Of a stretch of DNA of 64,000 bases, positions 16,966 to 25,648 are shown piece after piece. The notes under the pieces are model-generated. The model was not told where the DNA came from. It saw only the letters and a list, made by a program, of their open reading frames with translations, and did not search any database. Where the stretch lies: positions 124,001 through 188,000 of the forward strand of contig NZ_JACFXU010000013.1 of the NCBI RefSeq assembly GCF_014077625.1, read 5' to 3'. The DNA is from Sediminihaliea albiluteola (lineage in GTDB: Bacteria > Pseudomonadota > Gammaproteobacteria > Pseudomonadales > Halieaceae). Position numbers and translations under genes: made by a program. The first letter of the stretch is position 1. Every line of letters begins with the position of its first letter.

Positions 16966-19539
16966 ATGAAAAGACCCAGAATTTCTTTCACCACCTCAAC
17001 TGCACTCGCCCTTGCAGGATTTACCCTCCTGCCCATGGCACAGGCAGTTCAGGCGCAACAGGGCCCGGCCCTGGAAGAAGTGGTTGTTACCGGTAGCCAC
17101 ATTCGCCGCAAGAGCCAGTTTGATACACCTTCGCCCCTCTCGGTAGTCAGCCGTTCCGATATGATGGATCAGGGCGCCTCGACGGTTGTCGATGTGATCA
17201 AGAATCTCCCGGAGAACTCTGGGGCAGAGTTTCAGGTGGACAACCTGAACCAGCCACTGACCAGTGGTACTTCTAATATCAACCTGCGCAACCTCGGCTT
17301 GGGCTCAACCTTGGTGATGATCAATGGTCAGCGCCAAACCCTCAGTGCTGTGGCCGCAACCGACGGCAGCAGCTTTGTCGATACTAACTCACTGGTACCT
17401 TTTATTGCTTTAGAGCGCATCGAAGTCCTTAAGGACGGCGCCGCAGCGACCTATGGTTCCGATGCCGTGGCCGGGGTAGTGAACTTCTTAACCCGCGACG
17501 ATTTTGAAGGCCTTGAAATTCAGGCTAAGTACCAGAGTGTCGATAGCGGTAGTCACTCAGACAGCGAGCTGGGTGTAATTTGGGGGGGTGGTAACGAGGC
17601 CACACACCTAGTGCTCGCCGCGAGCTATTTTGACCGCGATCCGCTGCAATCCAACGAACGCAAATTCACTGAAGGGACGGCGCTCTCTGGCCTTGGACAA
17701 CCCGGTACCTTCCTGACTAGCCAAGGTTTTCAGGTCGATCCAGCCTGTGGCGTAACTGGCGGCTTCATCCGTTCCAATGGCTTCTGTGGCTTCGATTACT
17801 CGCCGTACTTTGATCTCAGTCCTGAAGAACAGCGCTGGCAGGTATTTGGCAAGGTCACTCATGACTTCAATGAAACCACAACGGGTAAGTTGGAAGTCTC
17901 TTACAGCGACACAGAAGTAGAAGTCATCGCTTCGCCCTCATTCCCTTTCGCGACCTTCTTCCCCACCGTGCCAGCGCATAACCCCGGTAACCTCTGGGGT
18001 GAAGATGTGCAATTCTTCGGTCGAGTTTTAGGTGCCGATGCCGGCCCTTCGCTTGCTGTCAACGAATATGAGACCACGCGTATAGCGGGCTCTTTGGATG
18101 GTAGCTTTAGCTCAGGTTGGTACTGGACTCTTAATGCCAGCTACAGTGAGCAGGAAGTTTTTTATGATAAGGGCGATGTACTAGAAGAGCGCGCAGTTGC
18201 GGCTCTGGAAGGTCGCGGCGGTCCCAACAACAATCAGTACTGGAACCCGCTTTACGATGCGAAAGATGATCCCGCGGTGATTGCCGACATGTTTGGCACC
18301 ACCGGTCTGCGCGGTGAAACTAGCCTTTATACAGTAGACGCTATCGTTTCTGGCGACCTCATGGAGATCAGCTCAGGCACGGTACAGGCAGCCTTCGGTG
18401 TGCACTATCGCGATGAGGAGCTCTCTCACGATTGGAGTGATGACTTCAACAACAGGGCCTTCCTTAACTTGTTTGGTGGCCCTGATTACAGTGGCAGCCG
18501 AGATGTTTACGCGCTGTTCAGTGAATTCAATATTCCGCTGAGCGATACCTTAGAAATGCAGGCTTCTGCACGCTATGAAGATTACGGTTCCGGGTTGGAC
18601 AGCTTAGATCCTAAGCTGGCTCTGTTGTGGCGCCCCAATGATCAGTGGTCGGTCCGCGGCAGTGTGGGTACGGCTTTCCGCGCGCCTTCATTGTTTCAGA
18701 CTATCGCCACCCAGGCCACTCAGGCCAACATGTACGACCCCCTGACAGATAGCACGGTGTACCGCTCAGTACAGACTTTGGGTAACCCGAATCTGGAGCC
18801 AGAGGAAGCCGATGTCTTCAATACTGGTGTCACCTGGGAGCCTTCAGATGGCTTGGAATTCAGCCTAGACTACTGGTACTTCAAGTACGATGACTTGATC
18901 GTGAAGCAAATCCCTGACGTGGTCGTAGCTCAGGAAGCTGCTGATACGCTAGCTGGTCTAAGCGGCACTGATGCACAGCGCCGTGTGGTACGTGATCCAG
19001 CTAGTAACTTGATTACCTTTGTGAAGACTGACTTTATCAACGCTTCCTCGGCTGAGACCGATGGTTTGGATATGAGTTGGGCTTATCGCTTCTCACCACA
19101 GGACATGGGTAACTTCCGCTTTGGTGGTACTTGGAGCTGGATGAATCGCTATGACCTGCGCGAAGGCCCCAACTCCAAGAAGGTTGATGCTGTGGGCAGC
19201 CGCAATAAGCTGAACTTCGCCCGCTCAATGCCGGAGTGGCAGGGTAATATTAACCTCACTTGGATGCAGGGTTCACACAGCGCGGCAGCCTACCTGCGTT
19301 ATACCGACAGCTATGTGGACGATGGCAACAACACTAAGATCGACAGCCACTCGACACTTGATTTACGCTATGCCTATGAGTTCGAAGAACTGGGCTCGGG
19401 TAGTGCGACGGTCGCAGTAGGTGCGGTTAACGTCACCGACGAACAGCCACCGACTGTGGTTGATTTGTTGGGTTACGATACTAAGGTCCACGACCCCCGT
19501 GGTCGTATGTTCTACTTGAACCTGAGCTATACTTTCTAA
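16966..19539 (+). CDS. TonB-dependent receptor without STN domain, paralogue of the upstream receptor
   Basis: 857 aa. Signal peptide ending about AVQAQ (residue 31), TonB box-like LEEVVVTGSHIRR, plug with INLRNLGLGSTLVMINGQR and ATYGSDAVAGVVNFLTR, and a long barrel ending RMFYLNLSYTF, a proper terminal Phe. ATG 16966 follows GGAGAG at 6 nt. It lacks the STN signalling domain of the preceding gene but matches it along plug and barrel, so a duplication followed by loss or gain of STN is likely. Probably the main transporter, while the upstream protein is the sensor (inference). A strong terminator follows. Confidence 0.93.
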   Translation: MKRPRISFTTSTALALAGFTLLPMAQAVQAQQGPALEEVVVTGSHIRRKSQFDTPSPLSVVSRSDMMDQGASTVVDVIKNLPENSGAEFQVDNLNQPLTSGTSNINLRNLGLGSTLVMINGQRQTLSAVAATDGSSFVDTNSLVPFIALERIEVLKDGAAATYGSDAVAGVVNFLTRDDFEGLEIQAKYQSVDSGSHSDSELGVIWGGGNEATHLVLAASYFDRDPLQSNERKFTEGTALSGLGQPGTFLTSQGFQVDPACGVTGGFIRSNGFCGFDYSPYFDLSPEEQRWQVFGKVTHDFNETTTGKLEVSYSDTEVEVIASPSFPFATFFPTVPAHNPGNLWGEDVQFFGRVLGADAGPSLAVNEYETTRIAGSLDGSFSSGWYWTLNASYSEQEVFYDKGDVLEERAVAALEGRGGPNNNQYWNPLYDAKDDPAVIADMFGTTGLRGETSLYTVDAIVSGDLMEISSGTVQAAFGVHYRDEELSHDWSDDFNNRAFLNLFGGPDYSGSRDVYALFSEFNIPLSDTLEMQASARYEDYGSGLDSLDPKLALLWRPNDQWSVRGSVGTAFRAPSLFQTIATQATQANMYDPLTDSTVYRSVQTLGNPNLEPEEADVFNTGVTWEPSDGLEFSLDYWYFKYDDLIVKQIPDVVVAQEAADTLAGLSGTDAQRRVVRDPASNLITFVKTDFINASSAETDGLDMSWAYRFSPQDMGNFRFGGTWSWMNRYDLREGPNSKKVDAVGSRNKLNFARSMPEWQGNINLTWMQGSHSAAAYLRYTDSYVDDGNNTKIDSHSTLDLRYAYEFEELGSGSATVAVGAVNVTDEQPPTVVDLLGYDTKVHDPRGRMFYLNLSYTF

Positions 19540-19555
19540 GCGGCGACTTAGATAC

Positions 19556-19586
19556 AGGCGGGGCAGAGATGCCCCGCCTTTTTTTT
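19556..19586 (+). terminator. Rho-independent terminator after the receptor operon
   Basis: A perfect 10-bp stem, AGGCGGGGCA (19556-19565) with TGCCCCGCCT (19570-19579), a GAGA loop and a run of eight or more T. It ends only about 14 nt before the ATG of the next gene, whose GAGGAG ribosome-binding site abuts the T-run, so that gene is reached by readthrough. Confidence 0.92.
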
Positions 19587-19599
19587 GAGGAGAAACAAA

Positions 19600-20115
19600 A
19601 TGTCAGAACATAGGATCGATGCTTTGGAGCGACGCCTACAGCGCGCTGAAGATGAGCTGGCCATACGTAATCTCGTGGCCAGATACGGAATGGCTGCTGA
19701 CTGTGGCGATGTACAAAGCGCTTTGGAGTGCCATCTCCCGAATGCTGTTTATGTCGTTTCCGCCCCGCGCTCTGGCCGCGACAGTGATGCCCCAGATACT
19801 GATCTAGAAATGCATGGCCACCAGGCAATCAGCGATATGCTGAGCTCTGATATGCACCAGTCGCTGTTACCCGGCTGTGCCCATACCGTTGGTCCTTTGA
19901 CGGTAGATGTCGACGGCGACAAGGCACGAGCGACCGGCTACTCTCGGCTCTATCACAATAATGCTGGGCGGCCTGAGTTGATGCGTTTAGGGATCAATGA
20001 GTGGCAGCTGAGCCGCCAAGATGGTCGCTGGTACATTGCCAAACGTACTTCGCGTCTCTTATCTGAGGATGCTGCTGCAGAGCTTTTGCAGCGCGCTGCT
20101 TGGGAGTGGGGCTAA
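19600..20115 (+). CDS. SnoaL-like (NTF2-fold) protein
   Basis: 171-aa protein with the SnoaL/NTF2-like pattern: an N-terminal helix (LERRLQRAEDELAIRNLVAR YG spread over about 6-28), the acidic D-x-x-S loop and a curved sheet ending in GRWYIAKRTSRLL. NTF2-fold proteins can be isomerases, dehydratases, hydrolases or ligand-binding partners of dioxygenases; no catalytic set can be assigned. ATG 19600 has GAGGAG 7 nt upstream. It lies directly behind the terminator of the FecI/FecR/receptor operon, so its expression probably depends on readthrough, suggesting a related role on the imported compound (inference). Confidence 0.8.
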   Translation: MSEHRIDALERRLQRAEDELAIRNLVARYGMAADCGDVQSALECHLPNAVYVVSAPRSGRDSDAPDTDLEMHGHQAISDMLSSDMHQSLLPGCAHTVGPLTVDVDGDKARATGYSRLYHNNAGRPELMRLGINEWQLSRQDGRWYIAKRTSRLLSEDAAAELLQRAAWEWG

Positions 20116-20218
20116 GATTTATCGAGATACTTCACAGGCTGATCTTTCAGATCACATCCTGCATGCCTTACAGTATTAGTCGATGGTAAACAGTCCGAGT
20201 AAAAAAGGAGCTGCTTCG

Positions 20219-21103
20219 GTGAGTGAGCTACAAAACTCTGAGCATGATCGCGATGCCTTAAGACGTGCGATTAAAGACAGCGATTCCTATCGCCTAGCAC
20301 ATCAGGACCTCGACTTTTTGTCGAGCGAGGACCTTCGTGGCTTACGTCTGCACTTAGAGCTGCTTAAACCAGAAGCTGAGCTGCGTCGGCAGGGGATCAG
20401 TTCAACTGTGGTCGTTTTTGGAAGTGCTCGAGTTATTGCTCCAGAGCGGGCGCAGAGTGAACTGGCTGAGCTGGAGGCAGAGATTGCCAGCGCCCCCTGT
20501 GGTGATGCCGAGAAAAATATTGAAGCCAAAAACATAGCTAGACGCCGGCTGGCGCAGGCTCGCTATTATGACGAGGCTCAGCGCTTCGCTTCTTTGATTT
20601 CTTGCCGCTTTCAAAAAGAGGGGCGCAACGATTTTGTTGTTGTCACTGGCGGTGGCCCCGGCATTATGGAGGCGGCCAATCGGGGGGCCTTTGAAGCGGG
20701 TGCCCGCTCGATAGGTTTAAATATTACTCTGCCATTTGAGCAGGAACCTAATCCTTATATTAGTCCTGAGTTGGCTTTTCAGTTTCATTATTTCGCGCTG
20801 CGAAAAATGCACTTCTTACTCCGAGCACGAGCGCTGGTGGCCTTTCCAGGAGGCTACGGAACCCTCGATGAGCTCTTTGATGTATTGACCTTGATACAGA
20901 CTGGCAAGATGACGCCAATCCCGATTGTGTTGGTGGGAAGTGAATTCTGGACACGGGTCGTTGATTTCGACTATTTGGTAGAAGAGGGTTTTATCAACTC
21001 AGAAGATGCACAGCTCTTTAGCCGTGTCGATACGGCGGAGGATGCTATGGCCATTTTAGAAGATTTTTATGCCAGCTCCACCAATGGCACTAAAGACCAA
21101 TAA
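20219..21103 (+). CDS. LOG-family (TIGR00730) nucleoside-phosphate phosphoribohydrolase-like protein
   Basis: 294 aa from GTG 20219. The Rossmann-like LOG core carries VVFGSARVI, VVTGGGPGIMEAANRGAFEAG and the signature FPGGYGTLDELFDVLTLIQTG, which includes the catalytic PGGxGTxxE. LOG enzymes release a base from nucleoside 5'-monophosphates; the bacterial substrate is mostly unknown. GTG 20219 has AAAAAAGGAG ending 8 nt upstream, whereas the in-frame ATG at 20183 has no ribosome-binding site; the longer form adds 12 residues. A helical N-terminal extension of about 100 residues precedes the core, as in the larger LOG-like subgroup. Confidence 0.85.
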   Translation: MSELQNSEHDRDALRRAIKDSDSYRLAHQDLDFLSSEDLRGLRLHLELLKPEAELRRQGISSTVVVFGSARVIAPERAQSELAELEAEIASAPCGDAEKNIEAKNIARRRLAQARYYDEAQRFASLISCRFQKEGRNDFVVVTGGGPGIMEAANRGAFEAGARSIGLNITLPFEQEPNPYISPELAFQFHYFALRKMHFLLRARALVAFPGGYGTLDELFDVLTLIQTGKMTPIPIVLVGSEFWTRVVDFDYLVEEGFINSEDAQLFSRVDTAEDAMAILEDFYASSTNGTKDQ

Positions 21104-21293
21104 GCTTTTACCGCCTGAGGCCTCAGAGGATATCCATTGCCGAGCTCAGGCTGGCACTCATAGCGCTTGTTCTAAATTGATAACTTATCAGCTTTAAGCA
21201 TAACTATCGGCAGCGCACTACTACGAGATTTAGATGGGCATTCCTGTCGAGCCGAGAGAAGTTTGACTGTAACATACTGGTTAAGAACTCTTA

Positions 21294-24200
21294 ATGAGTA
21301 AAGAGACATCAGCTATGGCACCTGCGTCTTACCTTCATATCCCATATTGGCTTTGGTTGGTCGCAGTGCTGGGTGTTGCACTGTCACTGGCTGCGGCTGA
21401 TCGGGCTAGGAATGCTGCTGAGGCAGAAGCCAATCAAGAGCTAGCCTATACTGCGAGCCAAGTAACACTGCGCATTGAAGAGCGACTCGATGCCTATGCC
21501 CTGATATTGCGTGGTGCAGCAGCCTTTTGGAGCGCCTCAGATCAGGTTGAGCGTAATGACTGGTATGACTATGTTGGGCATTTGCAGGGGCCGCATCATC
21601 TTATAGATGTTGAGGGAATTGGCTTTGCCCTGCATGTACCGCAAGAGCGCCTTGCAGCACATCTTCAAGCAATACGAGAAGAAGGTTTTGACGATTATAC
21701 AGTTCAGCCTGCTGGTATTCGCTCTAGCTATGCGCTAGTCCATTACTTGGAGCCTTTTAAGGGGCCTAACCGCTACGTATTAGGCTACGATATGTTTTCC
21801 GAGCCAGTTCGCCGTGCCGCCATGGAGCAGGCTCGTGATACAGGGCAGGCAGCACTAACGGCTAAGCTCCAATTGGTGACAGAGAGCAGTGCTGATAGTC
21901 AGCCCGCTGCATTGATGTATGTGCCGGTTTATCATCGTTCCATGCCCTTAAATAGCATTGCCGATCGCCGCGCTGCGTTACTTGGCTGGGCTTATATGCC
22001 TTATCGTATGCGCGACTTGGTGGGTGGTATTCTGCGTGAGTATGACTGGAGTAAGGACTCCGCCATCAGTCTACACATCTATGACGGTCCTGAGGCCAGA
22101 GCAGATAAACTGCTTTTTTACAACACTGCATTGGATGATGAGCTCGCCAGTTCCTCGCAATGGCGGCAGATAGATTTTAGAGGCCGCAACTGGTTGTTCG
22201 GCTTTAACTACCGTGATCCGCATGCCGTACTGGACCAGACCGAAGCCTGGTTAATCTTGTTCGGCGGTCTAATCCTGACCTTTTTACTCTGTGCTCTGAT
22301 TGCCTCCTTGCAGGGTACGCGAGTCCGTGCTCAGCGGATGAGTGAAGAGTTAAGTGAAACTATTCAGCAACGTGAGATACAGCTTGAGAAGGCTATTACC
22401 CGTTTGCAGACTATTGCCAGTCGCATTCCTGGAATGGTCTATGAGTTTCGTCTCGAAGCCAATGGTCATATGAGCTTTCCTTTCGCTAGCGAAGGAATAA
22501 GCCATGTCTACGGTGGCACTCCAGAAACTGTGCGTCATGATGCGACACCTGCCTTCTCTGTGATCCATCCCGATGACTTAAAAGAGCTGAAGCAGTCGAT
22601 ACTGCAATCGAGTAAGGACCTCAGTCCTTGGCGCCATGAGTATCGAGTTAGCCTGCCTAGTATTGAACAAGATAGATGGTTGTTTGGCGATGCTTTGCCA
22701 CATCGAGATCAGGAGGGTGGGGTCACGTGGTACGGTGTCATTATAGATATCACCGAGCGTAAAGAGGCTGAGTTTGCGCTTCGTGCTGCCCACACTGAGG
22801 CGCAGCGCTTTCGTACCGCCCTCGATCATGTTGCGGCAATTATCTACATCAAAGATAAAGATCTCCGTTATACCTACGCTAATCGCGCAGCTCTTGAAAA
22901 CGTAGACTTTGATGCTGAGTCAATAATCGGTCGTGTAGATAAGGATCTCTTCCCCAAAGATACCGCCGATCGCTTATCTGCGATTGACCGTCGGGTGATT
23001 ACCGGCCAGCACAACACTGAGGAAGTGGTGATTCGCGATAGCGATGGCAATCGACGAGTCTATTTAGAACTTAAAACGCCCATGCGAGATAACGCCGGTG
23101 AAATTGTTGGTATTTTGGGAATCTCTAGTGAGATTACTCAGCTCAAAGAGCACGACCGGCAATTGGAGTATTTGGCTCATTATGACGCCCTAACTGAGTT
23201 ACCCAACCGTGTGTTTTTTGCTGAACGACTCGAGCAAGCCATGCTTCATGAAGACCGCTATGGCGGGCGGCTTGCAGTAGTTTATTTAGATCTTGATAAC
23301 TTCAAAGAGATCAATGACCGCTACGGGCATGAGGCGGGCGATCACTTGCTGATAACATTGGCCCACCGGCTGCGTCAGGTAACCAGAGAAACTGATACCT
23401 TGGCCCGTTTGGGTGGTGATGAGTTCGTGGCAGTACTGGTAGGTCAACATACTCTAGAGGAGGCCGAGCCTATGCTGCGTCGTCTGCTTAGAGTGGCGGC
23501 GCAACCGGTATCCTATGAGGGCAACTTACTTAAGGTCAGCGCCAGTATAGGTGTCACTTTTTACCCTCAAGATGAGCCCTTAGAAGCTGACCAATTGCTG
23601 CGCCAGGCCGATCAGGCGATGTATCAAGCTAAGTTGGCTGGCAAAGGGCGCTTTCAGCTTTTTGACCCTGAGCATGACCGCTCCATGCGCAGCCTTCACA
23701 GGGAGCTTGATCGAGTCGAACAGGGCTTAGATAAGAGCGAGTTTTTTCTCCTCTATCAGCCTAAGGTGAATATGCGCAGTGGCGAGCTTATTGGCGCCGA
23801 GGCATTGTTGCGCTGGCAACACCCTGAGCTTGGACTACTTCTCCCTGGGCAGTACCTGCCATTTATAGAGGGACATAGTCTCATGGAGACCTTGGGTGAT
23901 TGGGTGCTGCGAGAAGCTTTGGCTCAAGCCGCCAAATGGCATCAAGCAGGTCTAGAGATACCCGTGAGCGTTAACATTAGTGCAAGACAACTGCATCAGT
24001 TGGATCTGGCTGGGCGCATCGAGGAGCTGTTAAAGCTCTATCCCGAGCTTCCATCAGGCCGTCTTGAATTAGAAGTTTTGGAGACCGGTGCCCTAGAGGA
24101 TTTAGCCTTAGTGACTGACTTGCTCAACACTTGTGTCCGCATGGGTGTAAGTGTGTCCCTAGATGACTTTGGCACAGGCTACTCTTCACTCACTTATCTT

Positions 24201-24815
24201 AAGCGCTTGCCTGCGAGCACGGTTAAAGTTGATCAGAGCTTTGTGCAAGACGTGCTCGATGCACCTGAGGACTTCAAGATCCTGCTCGGTATTTTAGGCA
24301 TGGCCCGTGCTTTTGAGCGACAAGTCATTGCTGAGGGTGTTGAAACCATAGAGCATGGCAAACTGCTGCTGCGCTTGGGCTGCGAATTTGGCCAAGGTTT
24401 TGGTATTGCCAAACCAATGCCGGCGGAGTCCTTGCCTGCGTGGTATCAAGAGTGGCGACCACCGCCATCCTGGGCAGAGCTAAGCCCAATACCCTCAAAT
24501 CAAATGCCCCTAATAGCGGCTGCAGTGGAGCACGGGGCCTGGCGGCGCCAGCTAAAACGCGCTTTGCACAGTGGCGAACCCCACGAGTTCACTCTCTTAG
24601 AGTCGGCCCACTGTCGTTTTTGCGATTGGTTGCAGCGTCATAAAGAGCGAAATATCAGCGTTTTTGAGCAATTAATTAAAAAGCATAGCGAGTCGCACAA
24701 GCTTATTGATGAGCTAGTCAAAGAGCCAAGGACTGTTAATGATAGCTCTCGCCAGCAAGCGATCGAGGCTCTCTGTGATGGCTTAGATGAACATATTGAG
24801 AACTTGCTGGGCTGA
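21294..24815 (+). CDS. CHASE-PAS-PAS-GGDEF-EAL-CZB c-di-GMP turnover protein
   Basis: 1173 aa. Two membrane helices (about 17-36 and 318-338) flank a periplasmic CHASE domain (about 70-280). Then come two PAS domains (about 365-490 and 495-625), a GGDEF domain (about 630-785) with GGDEF at 707-711 and I-site RETD just before, and an EAL domain (about 795-1045) with EALLRW at 836, NISARQL and DDFGTGYSSL. Both catalytic sites look intact, so the protein may make and break c-di-GMP. The tail (about 1075-1165) looks like a chemoreceptor zinc-binding CZB domain: EHGAWRRQL, AHCRFCDWL, then spaced H residues (KKHSESH). CZB normally ends chemoreceptors or simple cyclases; at the end of a GGDEF-EAL protein it is uncommon. 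No operon partner. Confidence 0.9.
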   Translation: MSKETSAMAPASYLHIPYWLWLVAVLGVALSLAAADRARNAAEAEANQELAYTASQVTLRIEERLDAYALILRGAAAFWSASDQVERNDWYDYVGHLQGPHHLIDVEGIGFALHVPQERLAAHLQAIREEGFDDYTVQPAGIRSSYALVHYLEPFKGPNRYVLGYDMFSEPVRRAAMEQARDTGQAALTAKLQLVTESSADSQPAALMYVPVYHRSMPLNSIADRRAALLGWAYMPYRMRDLVGGILREYDWSKDSAISLHIYDGPEARADKLLFYNTALDDELASSSQWRQIDFRGRNWLFGFNYRDPHAVLDQTEAWLILFGGLILTFLLCALIASLQGTRVRAQRMSEELSETIQQREIQLEKAITRLQTIASRIPGMVYEFRLEANGHMSFPFASEGISHVYGGTPETVRHDATPAFSVIHPDDLKELKQSILQSSKDLSPWRHEYRVSLPSIEQDRWLFGDALPHRDQEGGVTWYGVIIDITERKEAEFALRAAHTEAQRFRTALDHVAAIIYIKDKDLRYTYANRAALENVDFDAESIIGRVDKDLFPKDTADRLSAIDRRVITGQHNTEEVVIRDSDGNRRVYLELKTPMRDNAGEIVGILGISSEITQLKEHDRQLEYLAHYDALTELPNRVFFAERLEQAMLHEDRYGGRLAVVYLDLDNFKEINDRYGHEAGDHLLITLAHRLRQVTRETDTLARLGGDEFVAVLVGQHTLEEAEPMLRRLLRVAAQPVSYEGNLLKVSASIGVTFYPQDEPLEADQLLRQADQAMYQAKLAGKGRFQLFDPEHDRSMRSLHRELDRVEQGLDKSEFFLLYQPKVNMRSGELIGAEALLRWQHPELGLLLPGQYLPFIEGHSLMETLGDWVLREALAQAAKWHQAGLEIPVSVNISARQLHQLDLAGRIEELLKLYPELPSGRLELEVLETGALEDLALVTDLLNTCVRMGVSVSLDDFGTGYSSLTYLKRLPASTVKVDQSFVQDVLDAPEDFKILLGILGMARAFERQVIAEGVETIEHGKLLLRLGCEFGQGFGIAKPMPAESLPAWYQEWRPPPSWAELSPIPSNQMPLIAAAVEHGAWRRQLKRALHSGEPHEFTLLESAHCRFCDWLQRHKERNISVFEQLIKKHSESHKLIDELVKEPRTVNDSSRQQAIEALCDGLDEHIENLLG

Positions 24816-24974
24816 TTGCTCAGTAGTTGTTAAGCGCACACAATTGTTTATTCAAAGAACAGTCGCCCTCTTATGATCTGCTGGGATCTTAGAGCAGTGA
24901 TCAAGCTTGCCGTATTCGTTCTGCTATTAACTAGAGTCTTATTTTGAAGTCGCTTTACCCAAGGAGTTTAGATA

Positions 24975-25397
24975 ATGAAAATTGCTTGCCCCCATTGTTT
25001 GCAGCTAAACCAAGTGCCAGAGCAGCGCATTAATGAGCGACCAGCTTGCGGTAAGTGTAAAAAGGCTTTGTTCACCGGCAAGCCGATAGTTTTAAATAGT
25101 GACAATTTTTCAGCCATTGTCCATAAGTCAGAACTGCCGGTGGTGGTAGATTTTTGGGCGCCATGGTGTGGGCCTTGCCGAAGCTTTGCGCCAACTTTTG
25201 CTGAAGCGGCTAATTCCCTGGAGCCACAGCTGCGTTTTGCCAAGCTAGATACCGAGGACCAAGGACAATTGGCATCGCGCTTTAATATACGCTCAATCCC
25301 GACACTGGCTATTTTTAAAAATGGTAAAGAGCTTGCTAGGCAGTCTGGGGCAATGCCCAAGAAAATGCTCTATCAGTGGTTGCAGCAGCATTGCTAG
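24975..25397 (+). CDS. trxC: Thioredoxin TrxC (thioredoxin 2)
   Basis: 140-aa cytoplasmic disulfide reductase. The N-terminal zinc site has CPHC (5-8) and CGKC (25-28), followed by the thioredoxin fold with active site WCGPC (about 59-63) and the cis-proline loop SIPTLAIFKNG. Length and the two extra CxxC pairs match E. coli TrxC (139 aa), which responds to oxidative stress. ATG 24975 has AAGGAG 9 nt upstream. A single gene, with 159 bp before it. Confidence 0.95.
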   Translation: MKIACPHCLQLNQVPEQRINERPACGKCKKALFTGKPIVLNSDNFSAIVHKSELPVVVDFWAPWCGPCRSFAPTFAEAANSLEPQLRFAKLDTEDQGQLASRFNIRSIPTLAIFKNGKELARQSGAMPKKMLYQWLQQHC

Positions 25398-25648
25398 GCC
25401 TAAAAGTTAACAGCCAGCGCCTTTATTTACCTTGAAGTTAACAAGCACTCATAGCTTCTATTGGCGGGGGTGCTGGCGTACAAAGTGGCACTTTTATTCC
25501 TGAATTTGGCATCGGGAATGAGCGTCTTTTTATTGCTTCAGATGACAGGTATTTCTACTCCCTTTAGCACTCGAAAAATAAAAACCCTTGAAAATCAATG
25601 ACTAAGGCTATATGGTTGCGCGCATCTTTGGCCATAGAGGAGATTATT

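Noticed and set aside
21115-21126. CTGAGGCCTCAG palindrome after the LOG gene as terminator
   Set aside because: It has no loop and no T-run; a chance palindrome or protein site is as likely.
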